NCBI RefSeq assembly: GCF_016888135.1
Contig: NZ_JACSWB010000277.1
Coordinates: forward strand, 1-64,000
DNA length: 64,000 nucleotides
Direction: 5' to 3'
Origin: Leptolyngbya sp. CCY15150
GTDB taxonomy: Bacteria; Cyanobacteriota; Cyanobacteriia; RECH01
Of the stretch, positions 1 through 8,829 are shown piece after piece. Under the pieces are notes generated by a model that worked only from the letters and a program-made list of their open reading frames with translations, made no database searches and was not told the DNA's origin. Position 1 is the stretch's first letter, and every line of letters begins with the position of its first letter. Position numbers and translations under genes: made by a program.

Positions 1-435
1 AGGCGACGAGCGCCTCTTCGTAGCGTCCTAAGTTAATTAGCGCACCTCCTTTGTTGGTGAGCGCTTCGTGGAAGTCGGGTTTAATGTCTAGGGCTTGGTC
101 ACAGGCGACGAGCGCCTCTTCGTAGCGTCCTAAGTTAATTAGCGCAAACCCTTTGTTGGAGAGCGCCATGTGGAAATCGGGTTTAATGTCTAGGGCTTGG
201 TCACAGGCGACGAGCGCCTCTTCGTAGCGTCCTAAGTTAATTAGCGCAAACCCTTTGTTGGAGAGCGCTTCGTGGAAGTCGGGTTTAATATCAAGGGCTT
301 GGTCATAGGCGGCGAGCGCCTCTTCGTAGCGTCCTAAATTATCTAGCACAACCCCTTTGTTGGAGAGCGCTTCGTGGAAGTCGGGTTTAATATCAAGGGC
401 TTGGTCATAGGCGGCGAGCGCTTCTTCGTACTCTC
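1..435. repeat. Tandem 102-bp direct repeats coding TPR units
   Basis: Units begin at 1, 103, 205, 307 and 409, exactly 102 bp (34 codons) apart. Neighbouring units differ at only a few bases, and the last one diverges after about 20 bases. They encode the TPRs of the STAND protein. The near identity at DNA level points to recent unit duplication or gene conversion, and the number of copies may vary between strains. Confidence 0.95.
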
Positions 436-2386
436 TCAACTGATGCAGATCAGATCCAATCGACCAAAATAGATCGCTGCTAAAGCTAGGATAGTCTGGA
501 TGTATGAGTTTTTTTGCTTGCTCCTGGGCAACCATGAGATAATTAATCCGATCATCGTCCGAGCATTGATGTGCCTGATAAAGAAGAGCTGAGAAATGGG
601 CCAAGCCATTCAATGAATCTTGCTGAGATAGACAAAGCCTAACCGATTTATCAACATCACCGGTAGATAGCCTCAAATCCTGAAGATAGTCAGCAGGTGA
701 TCCAAAAGGTTTTTGCAGAAGGGTGCGTCCTAGCCCTACCACAGGCTGAACTTTGTGCAAGAAATCGTAATTAGCATATGGTATGAGATAATTTGTGTTC
801 GGTAAGCCTTTCTCGGCCATTGCCGTTGTGTGGGGCGATTGCACCATACTAAGCACCCAGAAATAGCTGGCTTCCAGGAGATGAGAAACAAACTGTGTCT
901 TTAGTATCTCTACGCGGCCAAATATAAGGTGATATAAATATTCTGAGCGCAAATCTCGCCAAGTTGGATTTTCATATTTTGCAGGTGGGGCACTGGTCTT
1001 TGGCACTTCTCGATCCGATCGAGCTTTGAAATAGTTGACTAAAACTTCATGAGCTTGACGAAATCCGGTATCATCCTCTCGCTGAAACGACTGATGGAAA
1101 ACATCTCGCGCCACATCATCCAGTCGATAGCGGGACTGTACAACCTCAACAAAGGTCTTTTGAGTCAGCCAAGTATAGCAATCTTCCTCTGTTCCCAAAA
1201 CAGCTTTTGGATCAATATGAAACTGCTGAATTAAATAAGTGATGATCGGCTTATCAATCCAACGACAGCAGGCAGCTAGTTGAATGATCTGTTTTTGTGC
1301 CTCCGTCATCCCCTGAAGCAGAAGACGCTCCACCGCCTGATTTCCCTGGGATAGATCTAGAGGTTGCCCCTGCTCATGCCGCTGGCGAATGAAGTTGAGA
1401 TAGTAGGGAAGTCCCTTGGTAGCCTCGTGAAGCTCTTCGCGGCTGCCAACGGCTTCAAGCTGTCCTTGATCAATGTAGTCGTTAGTTTGGTCTGCATCAA
1501 ACCGTCTTAATTCTCGGGCAAACATCCAGATATAGTCTTGCTGCAGCTTCCGCCAAACTTCACTACGCTCTGTGATGCAGTAGCGTCCTGCTATCAAAAC
1601 TCGGACAGGGTGAGTTTGCAACCGTTCGCGAACGTCTAACAGCATCCGTCGAACCCAACTATCAATCTCATCAGGAGCTTTTTCGTAGGTATCGAGCAAT
1701 AACACCACAGGAGATGTTTTAGATCGCTGCTGCAGACTCGTCATCAGCGCATCACTCAACTTAGCAATGGGATTGAGCATCAACTCTTGCAAAACCCGAT
1801 TTTTCTTCGTTGCTTGATGGGAGTTGAGAAGATTGACCAATTCATCCTTGACCGACAGGATCGCTGTTACACCATCAACACCCTGATCTGCCAACACTCG
1901 TCCTGCCACCGCCACCGGCTTAGGCATCCCCAGCCACTCAGATAGATCTACCCCATGCCTTAAGACAGACTTCACCTGTCTCAGCTCTTCTGATGTCACA
2001 CTATTTCCCTGAGATGGTTGCGTCTCAAGCTGATACCGTGTCTCTTGATACTGCTGCCAGAGTTTTGGGAAGGGATCCTCCGCAAACAAATCTCGTTTCC
2101 AAACTGGGCCACGCAGCTCGCCTAGCGTTTTGGCAAGCGCTTCCATCACCATGAGCGGTGTTTCGGGTTCTTCAGGGCGATCGCCAAAGGAAAACCGCAG
2201 AATAGTAGCGTTATCCTGCCGATCCTGACGAAGCTTTTTCAGCAATGTGGACTTGCCAACGCCTCCAATCCCCCAAACATGGAAGATGATCGGATGCTGA
2301 TCAGGATGCTGTAGCGCTGCATCGAGACCTTTAAGAATGTCTTCCGCTGGTTTTCGAGAGATATAAATTGATGCCTGATCCGCCAT
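1..2386 (-). CDS. STAND-type P-loop NTPase with C-terminal TPR repeats (3' end outside window)
   Basis: The frame is open from an ATG at 2386 to the left edge, about 795 codons with no stop, so the C-terminus is missing. Residues 39-46 are a Walker A motif (GIGGVGKS), and a Walker B-like run (VVLLLDTYEK) lies about 200 residues later, followed by RVLIAGRY; this order fits a STAND/NB-ARC-like ATPase. A helical middle region follows. From about residue 640 there are TPR units of 34 residues (consensus LGRYEEALVACDQALDIKPD) that continue past the edge. No effector domain is visible at the N-terminus. By family analogy it is a cytoplasmic ligand-gated oligomerising switch or scaffold; the target is unknown. 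The NTPase-TPR assignment is firm, the function open. Confidence 0.85.
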   Translation of the reverse strand, partial: MADQASIYISRKPAEDILKGLDAALQHPDQHPIIFHVWGIGGVGKSTLLKKLRQDRQDNATILRFSFGDRPEEPETPLMVMEALAKTLGELRGPVWKRDLFAEDPFPKLWQQYQETRYQLETQPSQGNSVTSEELRQVKSVLRHGVDLSEWLGMPKPVAVAGRVLADQGVDGVTAILSVKDELVNLLNSHQATKKNRVLQELMLNPIAKLSDALMTSLQQRSKTSPVVLLLDTYEKAPDEIDSWVRRMLLDVRERLQTHPVRVLIAGRYCITERSEVWRKLQQDYIWMFARELRRFDADQTNDYIDQGQLEAVGSREELHEATKGLPYYLNFIRQRHEQGQPLDLSQGNQAVERLLLQGMTEAQKQIIQLAACCRWIDKPIITYLIQQFHIDPKAVLGTEEDCYTWLTQKTFVEVVQSRYRLDDVARDVFHQSFQREDDTGFRQAHEVLVNYFKARSDREVPKTSAPPAKYENPTWRDLRSEYLYHLIFGRVEILKTQFVSHLLEASYFWVLSMVQSPHTTAMAEKGLPNTNYLIPYANYDFLHKVQPVVGLGRTLLQKPFGSPADYLQDLRLSTGDVDKSVRLCLSQQDSLNGLAHFSALLYQAHQCSDDDRINYLMVAQEQAKKLIHPDYPSFSSDLFWSIGSDLHQLREYEEALAAYDQALDIKPDFHEALSNKGVVLDNLGRYEEALAAYDQALDIKPDFHEALSNKGFALINLGRYEEALVACDQALDIKPDFHMALSNKGFALINLGRYEEALVACDQALDIKPDFHEALTNKGGALINLGRYEEALVA

Positions 2387-2721
2387 TGCTATCCATGGTT
2401 AGAAGGTGCTTGTATTGTAGCGGATGCTTCTAGGTCTTCTTAACCATACTCTTGACCTGGCTGGGTGACAAAAATTAACGCGGAGACGATGTCAGCTTTT
2501 TCTAGATCGTCATACTTCAACAGTCTCAACAATCGCGCCCATTGGATGACGGCTGTAGAACTCTACTCAAAGATAGCAAACCCCTAAGCCACCCGCTTTA
2601 TCGCCAAGGTGCGTCCTTGGCGATCTTGGAGCCATTTGTGGCAGACCTAGTAGCTCCCAATAGGAAAGCTCTAGACTTCCTCTTTTTGTCTAGCCTCTCT
2701 CGATAACTCATAAATTGTGAG
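2387..2721. other. Intergenic spacer with a perfect hairpin
   Basis: No convincing gene is present. A perfect 9-bp inverted repeat, TCGCCAAGG-tgcgt-CCTTGGCGA, lies at 2601-2623. CTAGAC/GTCTAG arms flank a T-rich loop around 2672-2694, just beyond the end of the PIN gene. Neither has a clear U-run on the minus strand, so terminator activity is only possible. Confidence 0.5.
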
Positions 2722-3132
2722 CTAGGGAAGTAACGTGAAAGCAGGACAGTGTTGAGGTCGATAGAGACTAAAATCTCGTCGATCTAAGGTCAAAACTATT
2801 GTGAGGTTCAAGCGTTCTGCGATCGCCATAACAGAAGCATCTACAAAGTCTATTCTACTGTCTTGATACTCTTCTAAAACATCTCCTATTCTTGCAATAT
2901 CCTCTTCTGTCAGAGCCGTTAGCTCAAAGCGACTTGTTTTTAGCGATCGCAGAAATTGAACAACCGAAGAGATGCCAGCAGCTCGACCCAAGAGATAGGC
3001 AACTTCTGCTAATACACTTTGAGGAACAATAATTTCTTTTTGCTGAAGATAGATAGCTTTTACGTCCTGGTGATAGGAATCTTGACGATCTACCAGGGCA
3101 ACAATAAATCCTGTATCAGCAATAGAAATCAT
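2722..3132 (-). CDS. PIN-domain ribonuclease, VapC-like toxin
   Basis: This 136-residue protein opens with ISIADTGFIVALVDRQD, the first acidic strand of a PIN domain. It carries the internal Glu of an AEVAYLLGR helix, then DFVDASVMAIAE and a late LDRRDF acidic motif: the usual metal-binding set of PIN nucleases. An ATG at 3132 overlaps the upstream stop as ATGA and gives a start next to the first strand; an in-frame ATG at 3147 would add five residues. Its overlap with the preceding small acidic gene indicates translational coupling, as in toxin-antitoxin pairs. By family knowledge it should cleave RNA; the target is unknown. Confidence 0.85.
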   Translation of the reverse strand: MISIADTGFIVALVDRQDSYHQDVKAIYLQQKEIIVPQSVLAEVAYLLGRAAGISSVVQFLRSLKTSRFELTALTEEDIARIGDVLEEYQDSRIDFVDASVMAIAERLNLTIVLTLDRRDFSLYRPQHCPAFTLLP

Positions 3133-3422
3133 TCTTTCCACGTCCACCCCGATCGAGGTTGAATGTCTGCTTCTAAAATTTCTTCCGCACGCTCCGAGAG
3201 ATTAGGGGTTATCCCCGAACACATTCCTATGATTGGATCATCTTCTGGGGAAACAGTTGTTGATATTGGAGATTCAAGAACAGAATCTCTAACCGCGTTT
3301 TCTGATGTGTCTGGGAAGTAGGCTTCTAAACTTTGAATCAACTTTTCCAGGAAAAGAAGTTTTTGAAAACTCAGTTGATTAATTCGTTCAATTAGTTTTT
3401 GTCGCAGTTCGATCGCTGTCAT
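3129..3422 (-). CDS. Putative antitoxin partner of the PIN toxin
   Basis: It encodes 97 residues starting MTAIELRQKLIERINQ, from an ATG at 3422 with a purine-rich AAAAAGAGA stretch upstream. The N-terminal half is an amphipathic helix with LSFQKLLFLEKLIQSLEAYF. The C-terminal half is acidic and probably disordered, ending in WTWKE. Small size, acidic tail and a 4-bp overlap with the PIN gene are typical of antitoxins that wrap the toxin. I see no recognisable DNA-binding fold such as AbrB or RHH, so the antitoxin call rests on context. An upstream ATG at 3488 would add 22 residues that do not look coding. Confidence 0.6.
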   Translation of the reverse strand: MTAIELRQKLIERINQLSFQKLLFLEKLIQSLEAYFPDTSENAVRDSVLESPISTTVSPEDDPIIGMCSGITPNLSERAEEILEADIQPRSGWTWKE

Positions 3423-3528
3423 GGCTGTATCTCTTTTTCGTCCAATTGGGTTAAGCAATAGAGATAGGGTATTGATTTGGATCAACAATCTTCTTATGTA
3501 GTTTTGTTGTGCTTCTTACGGGGGAGCT

Positions 3529-3774
3529 TCATAGGGCAAGCACCCCATCCCGAACAATATGGAGCCGAATCAATCGAGGGCGATTCTCTCCCTCCTCAAA
3601 ATGACAAGCGACCGCATCCTTCACCATAATTCTCAGCGCTTCCAAGGTATCCGCCTGAGTAACGATAGATTCTCCCAGAGCCTGGGCAACGTATCCCCCC
3701 TCATTGTCTTCCTCAACTAAGAAAATAATTTCCTTCAGCGTTTTTGGAATCACCGACAATACTTCATGACTCAT
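3529..3774 (-). CDS. HicB-like / DUF1902 small protein, no HicA partner seen
   Basis: This protein of about 81 residues (MSHEVLSVIPKTLKEIIFLV) has the HicB-like fold signature: a strand with EEDNEGGYVAQALGESIVTQ, then a helix with TLEALRIMVKDAVACHF. In HicAB systems it is the antitoxin, usually next to a HicA RNase of about 60-80 residues. Only about 100 bp separate it from the PIN antitoxin gene and no HicA is present there, so it is an orphan or belongs functionally to the PIN pair. An in-frame ATG at 3783 would add three residues. Confidence 0.65.
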   Translation of the reverse strand: MSHEVLSVIPKTLKEIIFLVEEDNEGGYVAQALGESIVTQADTLEALRIMVKDAVACHFEEGENRPRLIRLHIVRDGVLAL

Positions 3775-4449
3775 AGAACACATTCCAAATTTCTCTCATT
3801 CTAAGAAAACGATCCATATCAGTCTGCTTGCGCATCAAAGCCATTGCCACTACAACACTCACTCCTACAGCACTCTTGCAGCACTTGAGCGCTGAGGCGA
3901 CTACGGGCGATCGCCCCCTCCTACTCTTACTAGAGATGCTTCCGTGATTCTAGCTCAGGTCATGGGGAGTCCAGCGCCCCTCACCGAGCTGCACTCCGCA
4001 CCCGTGGGACGGCAGGCGTCGAACCTTCATAGCCTCTTCTCAATCATCACCATAGATGGATTGATAGTGGGCGATCGCTTTCCGAGGCGGCTTATGGGTT
4101 TCAAGCGGGAAGCGATCGCTGATAAGTTTTTCTTTTTCTCTTCATCAAAAAAGATCACATCCAAAGTGATTACACTCGGGATGATTTTATGGTTAGATAT
4201 TAATCAATGGTTTTTAATACTTTGATAGACTTTAGTCTATTGATAAAAGTGGAGTTCCGCTGTGGTATGGCCCTCTAAGGGGCAGTCAAGCAGTGGGGCG
4301 ATCGCGTTGCTTGACTCCGGCGGATAGCGTTTGTTATGTCTCTGGTTGACGGTGCCTCAGGCTTGGCTGCTGGCATCGAACTCTAGAGTAGGCAAACGAC
4401 TTAGGCTATTGCCTGCTTGTCTTTATAATCTCAGTTTAGTGGTCTAACC
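3775..4449. other. Intergenic region upstream of bicA
   Basis: No convincing gene is present. ATAGACT-tt-AGTCTAT at 4225-4240 is a palindrome next to TTAATAC and could be a LysR-type (CmpR/NdhR-like) operator for the low-CO2 gene bicA; this is inference. Several HIP1 sites are present. An open stretch at 3944-4225 has no family resemblance and no ribosome binding site and is not called. Confidence 0.45.
4424..4429 (+). promoter_or_regulatory. -10 hexamer of a likely bicA promoter
   Basis: A consensus TATAAT lies 20 bases before the bicA ATG, implying a very short 5' leader. There is no good -35 hexamer 16-18 bases upstream, which would suit an activator-dependent promoter such as those under CmpR. 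I see no Shine-Dalgarno sequence ahead of the ATG. Confidence 0.4.
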
Positions 4450-6147
4450 ATGCAAATTACTAACAAAATTCATTTTCGCAACTTACGGGGTGACCTATTT
4501 GGGGGCGTCACGGCCGCCGTCATTGCGTTACCCATGGCGCTGGCGTTTGGTGTTGCTTCCGGAGCGGGAGCCGTCTCAGGTCTGTGGGGGGCGGTGTTGG
4601 TCGGTTTCTTTGCGGCCCTTTTTGGCGGCACGCCGACCCTCATTTCCGAACCTACGGGGCCGATGACGGTGGTGATGACGGCGGTCATTGCCCAGCTCAT
4701 GGCAGCGGATCCAGAGAATGGCATGGCCATGGCCTTCACGGTGGTGATGATGGCTGGCGTCTTTCAGATCATATTTGGTCTGCTGCGGCTAGGGAAGTAT
4801 GTGACGCTGATGCCCTACACCGTGATCTCGGGCTTTATGTCTGGGATTGGGATCATTCTGGTGATTTTGCAAATGGCTCCCTTTTTGGGCCAGGCGAATC
4901 CACCGGGTGGGGTTGTGGGCATGTTGCGATCGCTTCCCGAACTGCTCGTCAATATTCAACCGGCAGAAACCTTCCTGGCAGCGATCACCATCGGTATCAT
5001 TTGGTTTATGCCCGCCAGATTCAAGCGGCTGGTTCCTCCCCAATTGATTGCCCTGATTGCCGGTACAGTTCTATCGTTTGTGCTGTTTTCGGGGCTCGAT
5101 ATTCGTCGGATTGGGGAAATCCCCATGGGCTTTCCAGACATGCAAGTCCCCACCTTTAGCATCAATCAATTGCGGCTGATGATTGTGGATGCAGCGGTGC
5201 TGGGGATGTTGGGCTGTATTGATGCCTTGCTCACCTCGGTTGTTGCTGATAGCCTTACCCGCACAGAGCATGATTCCAATAAGGAACTCATTGGTCAAGG
5301 TCTAGGTAACTTAATGTCGGGCTTGTTCGGCGGTATTGCCGGTGCCGGTGCCACCATGGGCACGGTGGTGAATATCCAAACGGGTGGGAAAACAGCGCTC
5401 TCGGGTTTAACTCGGGCGGGGGTGCTGTTGGTGGTCATTTTAGGAGCTGGTAACCTAGCAGGTATGATTCCCTTAGCAGTTTTGGCAGGTATTGCCCTCA
5501 AGGTTGGGATTGATATTATTGACTGGAGTTTCTTGAAGCGTGCCCATGAGGTGTCGGTCAAGGGTGCTCTAATTATGTATGGGGTGATTATCCTGACGGT
5601 GCTGGTAGACTTGATTGCAGCCGTGGGGATTGGGGTTTTCGTCGCCAATATTCTCACCATCGATCGCATGAGTACGCTGCAGGCTAAGTCTGTGCAAACG
5701 ATTACAGATGCTGATGATGCCATTTTAATTCATGCGGATGAAAAGCGCTGGTTGGATGAGGCCAATGGTCGTGTTTTGCTGTTCCAGCTCAGTGGGCCGA
5801 TGATTTTTGGCGTGGCGAAGGCGATCGCCCGTGAGCACAATGCGATCAGTGACTGTGATGCTATTGTGTTTGACTTAAGTAATGTCCCGCACTTGGGGGT
5901 GACGGCGTCCCTTGCCCTAGAGAATGCTATCCAAGAAGCTGTAGAAAATCGTCGCTATGTGTTTATTGTGGGGGCAGCCGGGCAAACCAAGCAGCGATTA
6001 GACAAATTAAAGATCTTCCAGTTAATTCCACCCCAAAATCTTTACATGGATAGGGCGGCAGCACTCAAAGCTGCAGTCAATACAGTTTTCCCAGATGTGC
6101 ATGAGCCACCCTTAGATTTGGATACGGATGCTTCTGTTGCTCTTTAA
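4450..6147 (+). CDS. bicA: BicA-type Na+-dependent bicarbonate transporter (SulP family)
   Basis: The protein has 565 residues, the usual length for BicA. A SulP membrane domain covers roughly residues 1-410, with the signature ISEPTGPMTVVMTAVIAQ near residues 65-85 and a glycine-rich core GLFGGIAGAGATMGTVVNIQTGG. A cytoplasmic STAS domain covers about 430-550 (AIVFDLSNVPHLGVTASLAL). BicA brings bicarbonate into the cell in symport with Na+ as a low-affinity, high-flux part of the CO2-concentrating mechanism. The following mrp Na+/H+ antiporter operon could restore the Na+ gradient; this pairing supports BicA over a sulfate SulP. A strong terminator follows, so bicA and mrp are separate units. 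Substrate is inferred from sequence. Confidence 0.9.
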   Translation: MQITNKIHFRNLRGDLFGGVTAAVIALPMALAFGVASGAGAVSGLWGAVLVGFFAALFGGTPTLISEPTGPMTVVMTAVIAQLMAADPENGMAMAFTVVMMAGVFQIIFGLLRLGKYVTLMPYTVISGFMSGIGIILVILQMAPFLGQANPPGGVVGMLRSLPELLVNIQPAETFLAAITIGIIWFMPARFKRLVPPQLIALIAGTVLSFVLFSGLDIRRIGEIPMGFPDMQVPTFSINQLRLMIVDAAVLGMLGCIDALLTSVVADSLTRTEHDSNKELIGQGLGNLMSGLFGGIAGAGATMGTVVNIQTGGKTALSGLTRAGVLLVVILGAGNLAGMIPLAVLAGIALKVGIDIIDWSFLKRAHEVSVKGALIMYGVIILTVLVDLIAAVGIGVFVANILTIDRMSTLQAKSVQTITDADDAILIHADEKRWLDEANGRVLLFQLSGPMIFGVAKAIAREHNAISDCDAIVFDLSNVPHLGVTASLALENAIQEAVENRRYVFIVGAAGQTKQRLDKLKIFQLIPPQNLYMDRAAALKAAVNTVFPDVHEPPLDLDTDASVAL

Positions 6148-6575
6148 GGTGTCAGGAGCCAGATGGGAATGATACTTTAAGCGAAATGGTGAGCTACGGC
6201 TGTGTTGAACAGCCATCTACACTAGAGTTTATGGATATCCATTGACTTGCAACCATCAGAGTTCAGCGTGGGTTATCTGTTCAACCCACGCCCTTCTTTT
6301 ATATCCATGATTGGCTTTGACCTACAAGATAGGAGGACGTAATTCTTGGCAAGATGCATTTCGCCTAAGGCTCAAACTTTTATGAAAAGGGGATGGAGCG
6401 TCGTTGAAACCCGGTACGTGAGCCTGGTTAAATTGAGTCCACTTCCCTAGGGCCGCCGCTTTTCAAGATGATCGTCATCATCTTGGGATTCTAGGCATGA
6501 ACTTTATTGAACAGGATGACTCCCAGCCATAGTCTCTGAGCGATCGCTCTCTTGGTCATATACCACCTATTCACC
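6148..6575. other. Spacer between bicA and the mrp operon
   Basis: It contains a small hairpin, GGCTGT-gttga-ACAGCC at 6198-6214, and the strong bicA terminator described separately. The rest, before mrpC, presumably holds the mrp promoter, but I cannot pick out a clear -35/-10 pair. Confidence 0.4.
6266..6301 (+). terminator. Rho-independent terminator of bicA
   Basis: A perfect 9-bp stem, GCGTGGGTT (6266-6274) and AACCCACGC (6283-6291), has an 8-base loop and is followed by the pyrimidine-rich tail CCTTCTTTTAT. It ends the bicA transcript about 120 bases after the stop codon. Confidence 0.85.
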
Positions 6576-6917
6576 ATGTCATTGTTAGAAGCTTGTGTTT
6601 TTGCAACGGTTCTATGTGGATTTTTCGGCATTATTTGGAAAAAGAACTTAATGATGAAGATCATCTCCATGGATGTGATGAGCACCGGGGTGATCGCTTA
6701 CTACGTTCTCATTGCGGCACGCGGAGGATTATTCACCCCCATTGCTTCTGATGTGCAGCCGGGCAGCTATGCCGATCCGGTGCCCCAAGCGGTGATCTTA
6801 ACCGCAATTGTGATTGGCTTTTCCATCCAAGCTCTCATGCTGGTCGGTGTTATGAAGCTGGCACGAGATAACCCCACTCTGGAGAGCAGTGAAATTGAGA
6901 AGAACAACACACCATGA
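6576..6917 (+). CDS. mrpC: Mrp Na+/H+ antiporter subunit C (NuoK-like)
   Basis: It encodes 113 residues from ATG at 6576 (MSLLEACVFATVLCGFFGII); an in-frame TTG at 6552 is less likely. Three membrane segments are visible, as in MrpC/NuoK. The second carries the SMDVMSTGVIAYYVLI region, and the third follows a loop with PQAVILTAIVIGFSIQALM, the family signature. Its stop overlaps the mrpD start by 4 bases. MrpC forms a small membrane part of the hetero-oligomeric antiporter, next to MrpD. Confidence 0.85.
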   Translation: MSLLEACVFATVLCGFFGIIWKKNLMMKIISMDVMSTGVIAYYVLIAARGGLFTPIASDVQPGSYADPVPQAVILTAIVIGFSIQALMLVGVMKLARDNPTLESSEIEKNNTP

Positions 6918-8443
6918 GCAATCTTCTATCAACCGGACTTGAGCTATTGACCCAAGGGATCGCGATCGCTGACCCCATATCGACCGCGCTGCAGGATACG
7001 GCCCCCGTGGCGATCGTTTGGATGGCGATTCCATTTTTCGTGGGCTTTAGCGGCTATCTGCTGCCCAAATTTCATCGCTACTTGGCCCTCGGGATTGCTC
7101 TGATGTCTTTGGCCTACGGACTGCAGCAGCTATGGGCTCCTGTACCGCTCACTGTACAGCTCTTGGATCAGTTTGGCGTGACGCTGTTCATTGATTCCCT
7201 GAGCGGCTATTTTATTGTCACTAATGCTTTAGTGACGGCGGCAGTAGTTCTCTACTGTTGGCAAACGGGTAAGAGTGCCTTTTTTTATACCCAGATGATC
7301 ATTCTGCACGGCAGTCTCAATGCTGTGTTTATCTGTGCGGACTTTATTAGTCTATATGTGGCGCTGGAAGTCATTGGGATTGCTGCCTTCTTGCTGATTG
7401 CCTATCCCCGCACCAATCGATCCATTTGGGTGGCGCTGCGCTATCTATTTGTCAGCAATACGGCGATGCTGTTTTACCTGATAGGGGCGTTGTTGGTTTA
7501 CCAATCTAGCCATACCTTTGCCTTCATGGGATTGCAGGATGCTCCCACCGAAGCGATCGCTCTGATCATGGTAGGACTTTTGACCAAAGGCGGTATTTTT
7601 GTCTCTGGCCTATGGCTACCGCTCACCCATTCTGAAGCAGAAACGCCTGTCTCAGCTCTGCTCTCTGGGATTGTGGTGAAAGCGGGGGTATTTCCCCTGG
7701 TGCGCTGTGCCTTGATGGTGGAAGGTATGGCCCCCCTGCTCGGCATCTTTGGCGTGGGAACGGCTGTGTTGGGTGTTGCCTATGCGGTAGTGGAAACAGA
7801 TACGAAGCGGCTCTTGGCCCTCAGTACCATTTCCCAGCTCGGCTTTGTGCTGGCGGCTCCGGCGGTGGCTGGGTTCTATGCCCTTACCCATGGTCTGGCG
7901 AAAACCACTCTCTTTTTAATCAGCGGTAATCTACCGAGTCGAAGTTTTCAGACCCTGCGCCAAACGCCGCTCTATGCACCGCTGTGGGCTGCCTTGGCGA
8001 TCGCTTGTCTCTCAGTCATGGGATTTCCGCTATTAGCAGGATTTGGGGCCAAAGTTCTGACGCTCAAGGAATTGGAGCCTTGGCAGGCGATCGCCCTGAA
8101 CCTCGTGGCGGTGGGGACAGCGATCGCCTTAGCTAAGTTTCTGTTTCTGCCGGTGGCTACCCAATCTAAAGATGCTGCGCCCCATGCTATGCATCAAAGT
8201 TTTTGGTGGGCGATGATCCTCCTGCTGGGCAGTCTGGTGGTGGCTAATGGTCTATATTTGGAGGTTTATACCGTCACCGAGATGGCCAAAGCCTTGTTAA
8301 TTCTGGGTGCTGGCTGTCTAGTGCATATCGTGCTAGTTCAGCGAGTGGTCTTGAAGCTGCCGCGCATGTTTGAACGCCTAGATCATCTCATTGGCATGAT
8401 GAGTCTGACGTTAACCGCTCTCTTTTGGATGGTGTTGACATGA
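6914..8443 (+). CDS. mrpD: Mrp antiporter subunit D (proton-translocating, NuoM/N-like)
   Basis: The protein has 509 residues with about 14 hydrophobic segments. The family's intramembrane charges are visible: a Glu in LYVALEVIGIAAF (near residue 150), a Lys in GLLTKGGIFVSG (near 220) and a Lys in THGLAKTTLFL (near 330). These line the proton half-channels in MrpD and complex I subunits. It starts inside the mrpC stop (ATGA) and ends overlapping mrpE. It is the only large antiporter-like subunit here; as I recall, the Anabaena operon carries two MrpD genes. Confidence 0.88.
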   Translation: MSNLLSTGLELLTQGIAIADPISTALQDTAPVAIVWMAIPFFVGFSGYLLPKFHRYLALGIALMSLAYGLQQLWAPVPLTVQLLDQFGVTLFIDSLSGYFIVTNALVTAAVVLYCWQTGKSAFFYTQMIILHGSLNAVFICADFISLYVALEVIGIAAFLLIAYPRTNRSIWVALRYLFVSNTAMLFYLIGALLVYQSSHTFAFMGLQDAPTEAIALIMVGLLTKGGIFVSGLWLPLTHSEAETPVSALLSGIVVKAGVFPLVRCALMVEGMAPLLGIFGVGTAVLGVAYAVVETDTKRLLALSTISQLGFVLAAPAVAGFYALTHGLAKTTLFLISGNLPSRSFQTLRQTPLYAPLWAALAIACLSVMGFPLLAGFGAKVLTLKELEPWQAIALNLVAVGTAIALAKFLFLPVATQSKDAAPHAMHQSFWWAMILLLGSLVVANGLYLEVYTVTEMAKALLILGAGCLVHIVLVQRVVLKLPRMFERLDHLIGMMSLTLTALFWMVLT

Positions 8444-8829
8444 TTGCCTATTTAGACCTGCTGCTGCGATTAGTCATTTGGTTTTTGCTCACCGCCGACG
8501 GTAGCTTAGCCAATATCATCATCGGCATATGCGTAGCGCTTCTGTTACCGCGAGGCTATACGGCATCGTCTACCCTACGGGATTGGCTGCATGTGCTCTG
8601 GGAAATTATTGTTGCTATCCCCATCGCCTACAAGGAAGCAATTGAAATCATGCTGCGTCCCCATCGCCATGAAGCGATCGCCATGCAACGGGTAAAACCT
8701 AATCGTTCTCCTGGGCTGATTTTCCTAGATATTTTCCTGATCACCTTCACGCCCAAAACCATTGTTCTGCACTATCACGACGATGGTCGGTATGAAGTTC
8801 ATCAAGTGGCAAGGAGGACGAAGCCATGA
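8440..8829 (+). CDS. mrpE: Mrp antiporter subunit E
   Basis: This 129-residue protein starts at an ATG (8440) overlapping the mrpD stop as ATGA; a TTG five codons earlier is less likely. Two N-terminal membrane helices (LLLRLVIWFLLTADGSLANIIIG) are followed by a cytoplasmic domain with TFTPKTIVLHYHDDGRYEVH, matching MrpE/MnhE. The family's role is in assembly and stability of the Mrp complex rather than ion transport itself. The next gene overlaps by 4 bases. Confidence 0.87.
   Translation: MIAYLDLLLRLVIWFLLTADGSLANIIIGICVALLLPRGYTASSTLRDWLHVLWEIIVAIPIAYKEAIEIMLRPHRHEAIAMQRVKPNRSPGLIFLDIFLITFTPKTIVLHYHDDGRYEVHQVARRTKP

Noticed and set aside
1-435. CRISPR-like array
   Set aside because: The 102-bp units are contiguous without spacers and encode TPR repeats in frame.
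3944-4225. 93-codon open frame upstream of bicA
   Set aside because: No family, no ribosome binding site, composition like the spacer; AT-rich end reads Phe/Ser runs.
4584-5159. 191-codon frame inside bicA
   Set aside because: Shadow in another frame of the bicA coding sequence.
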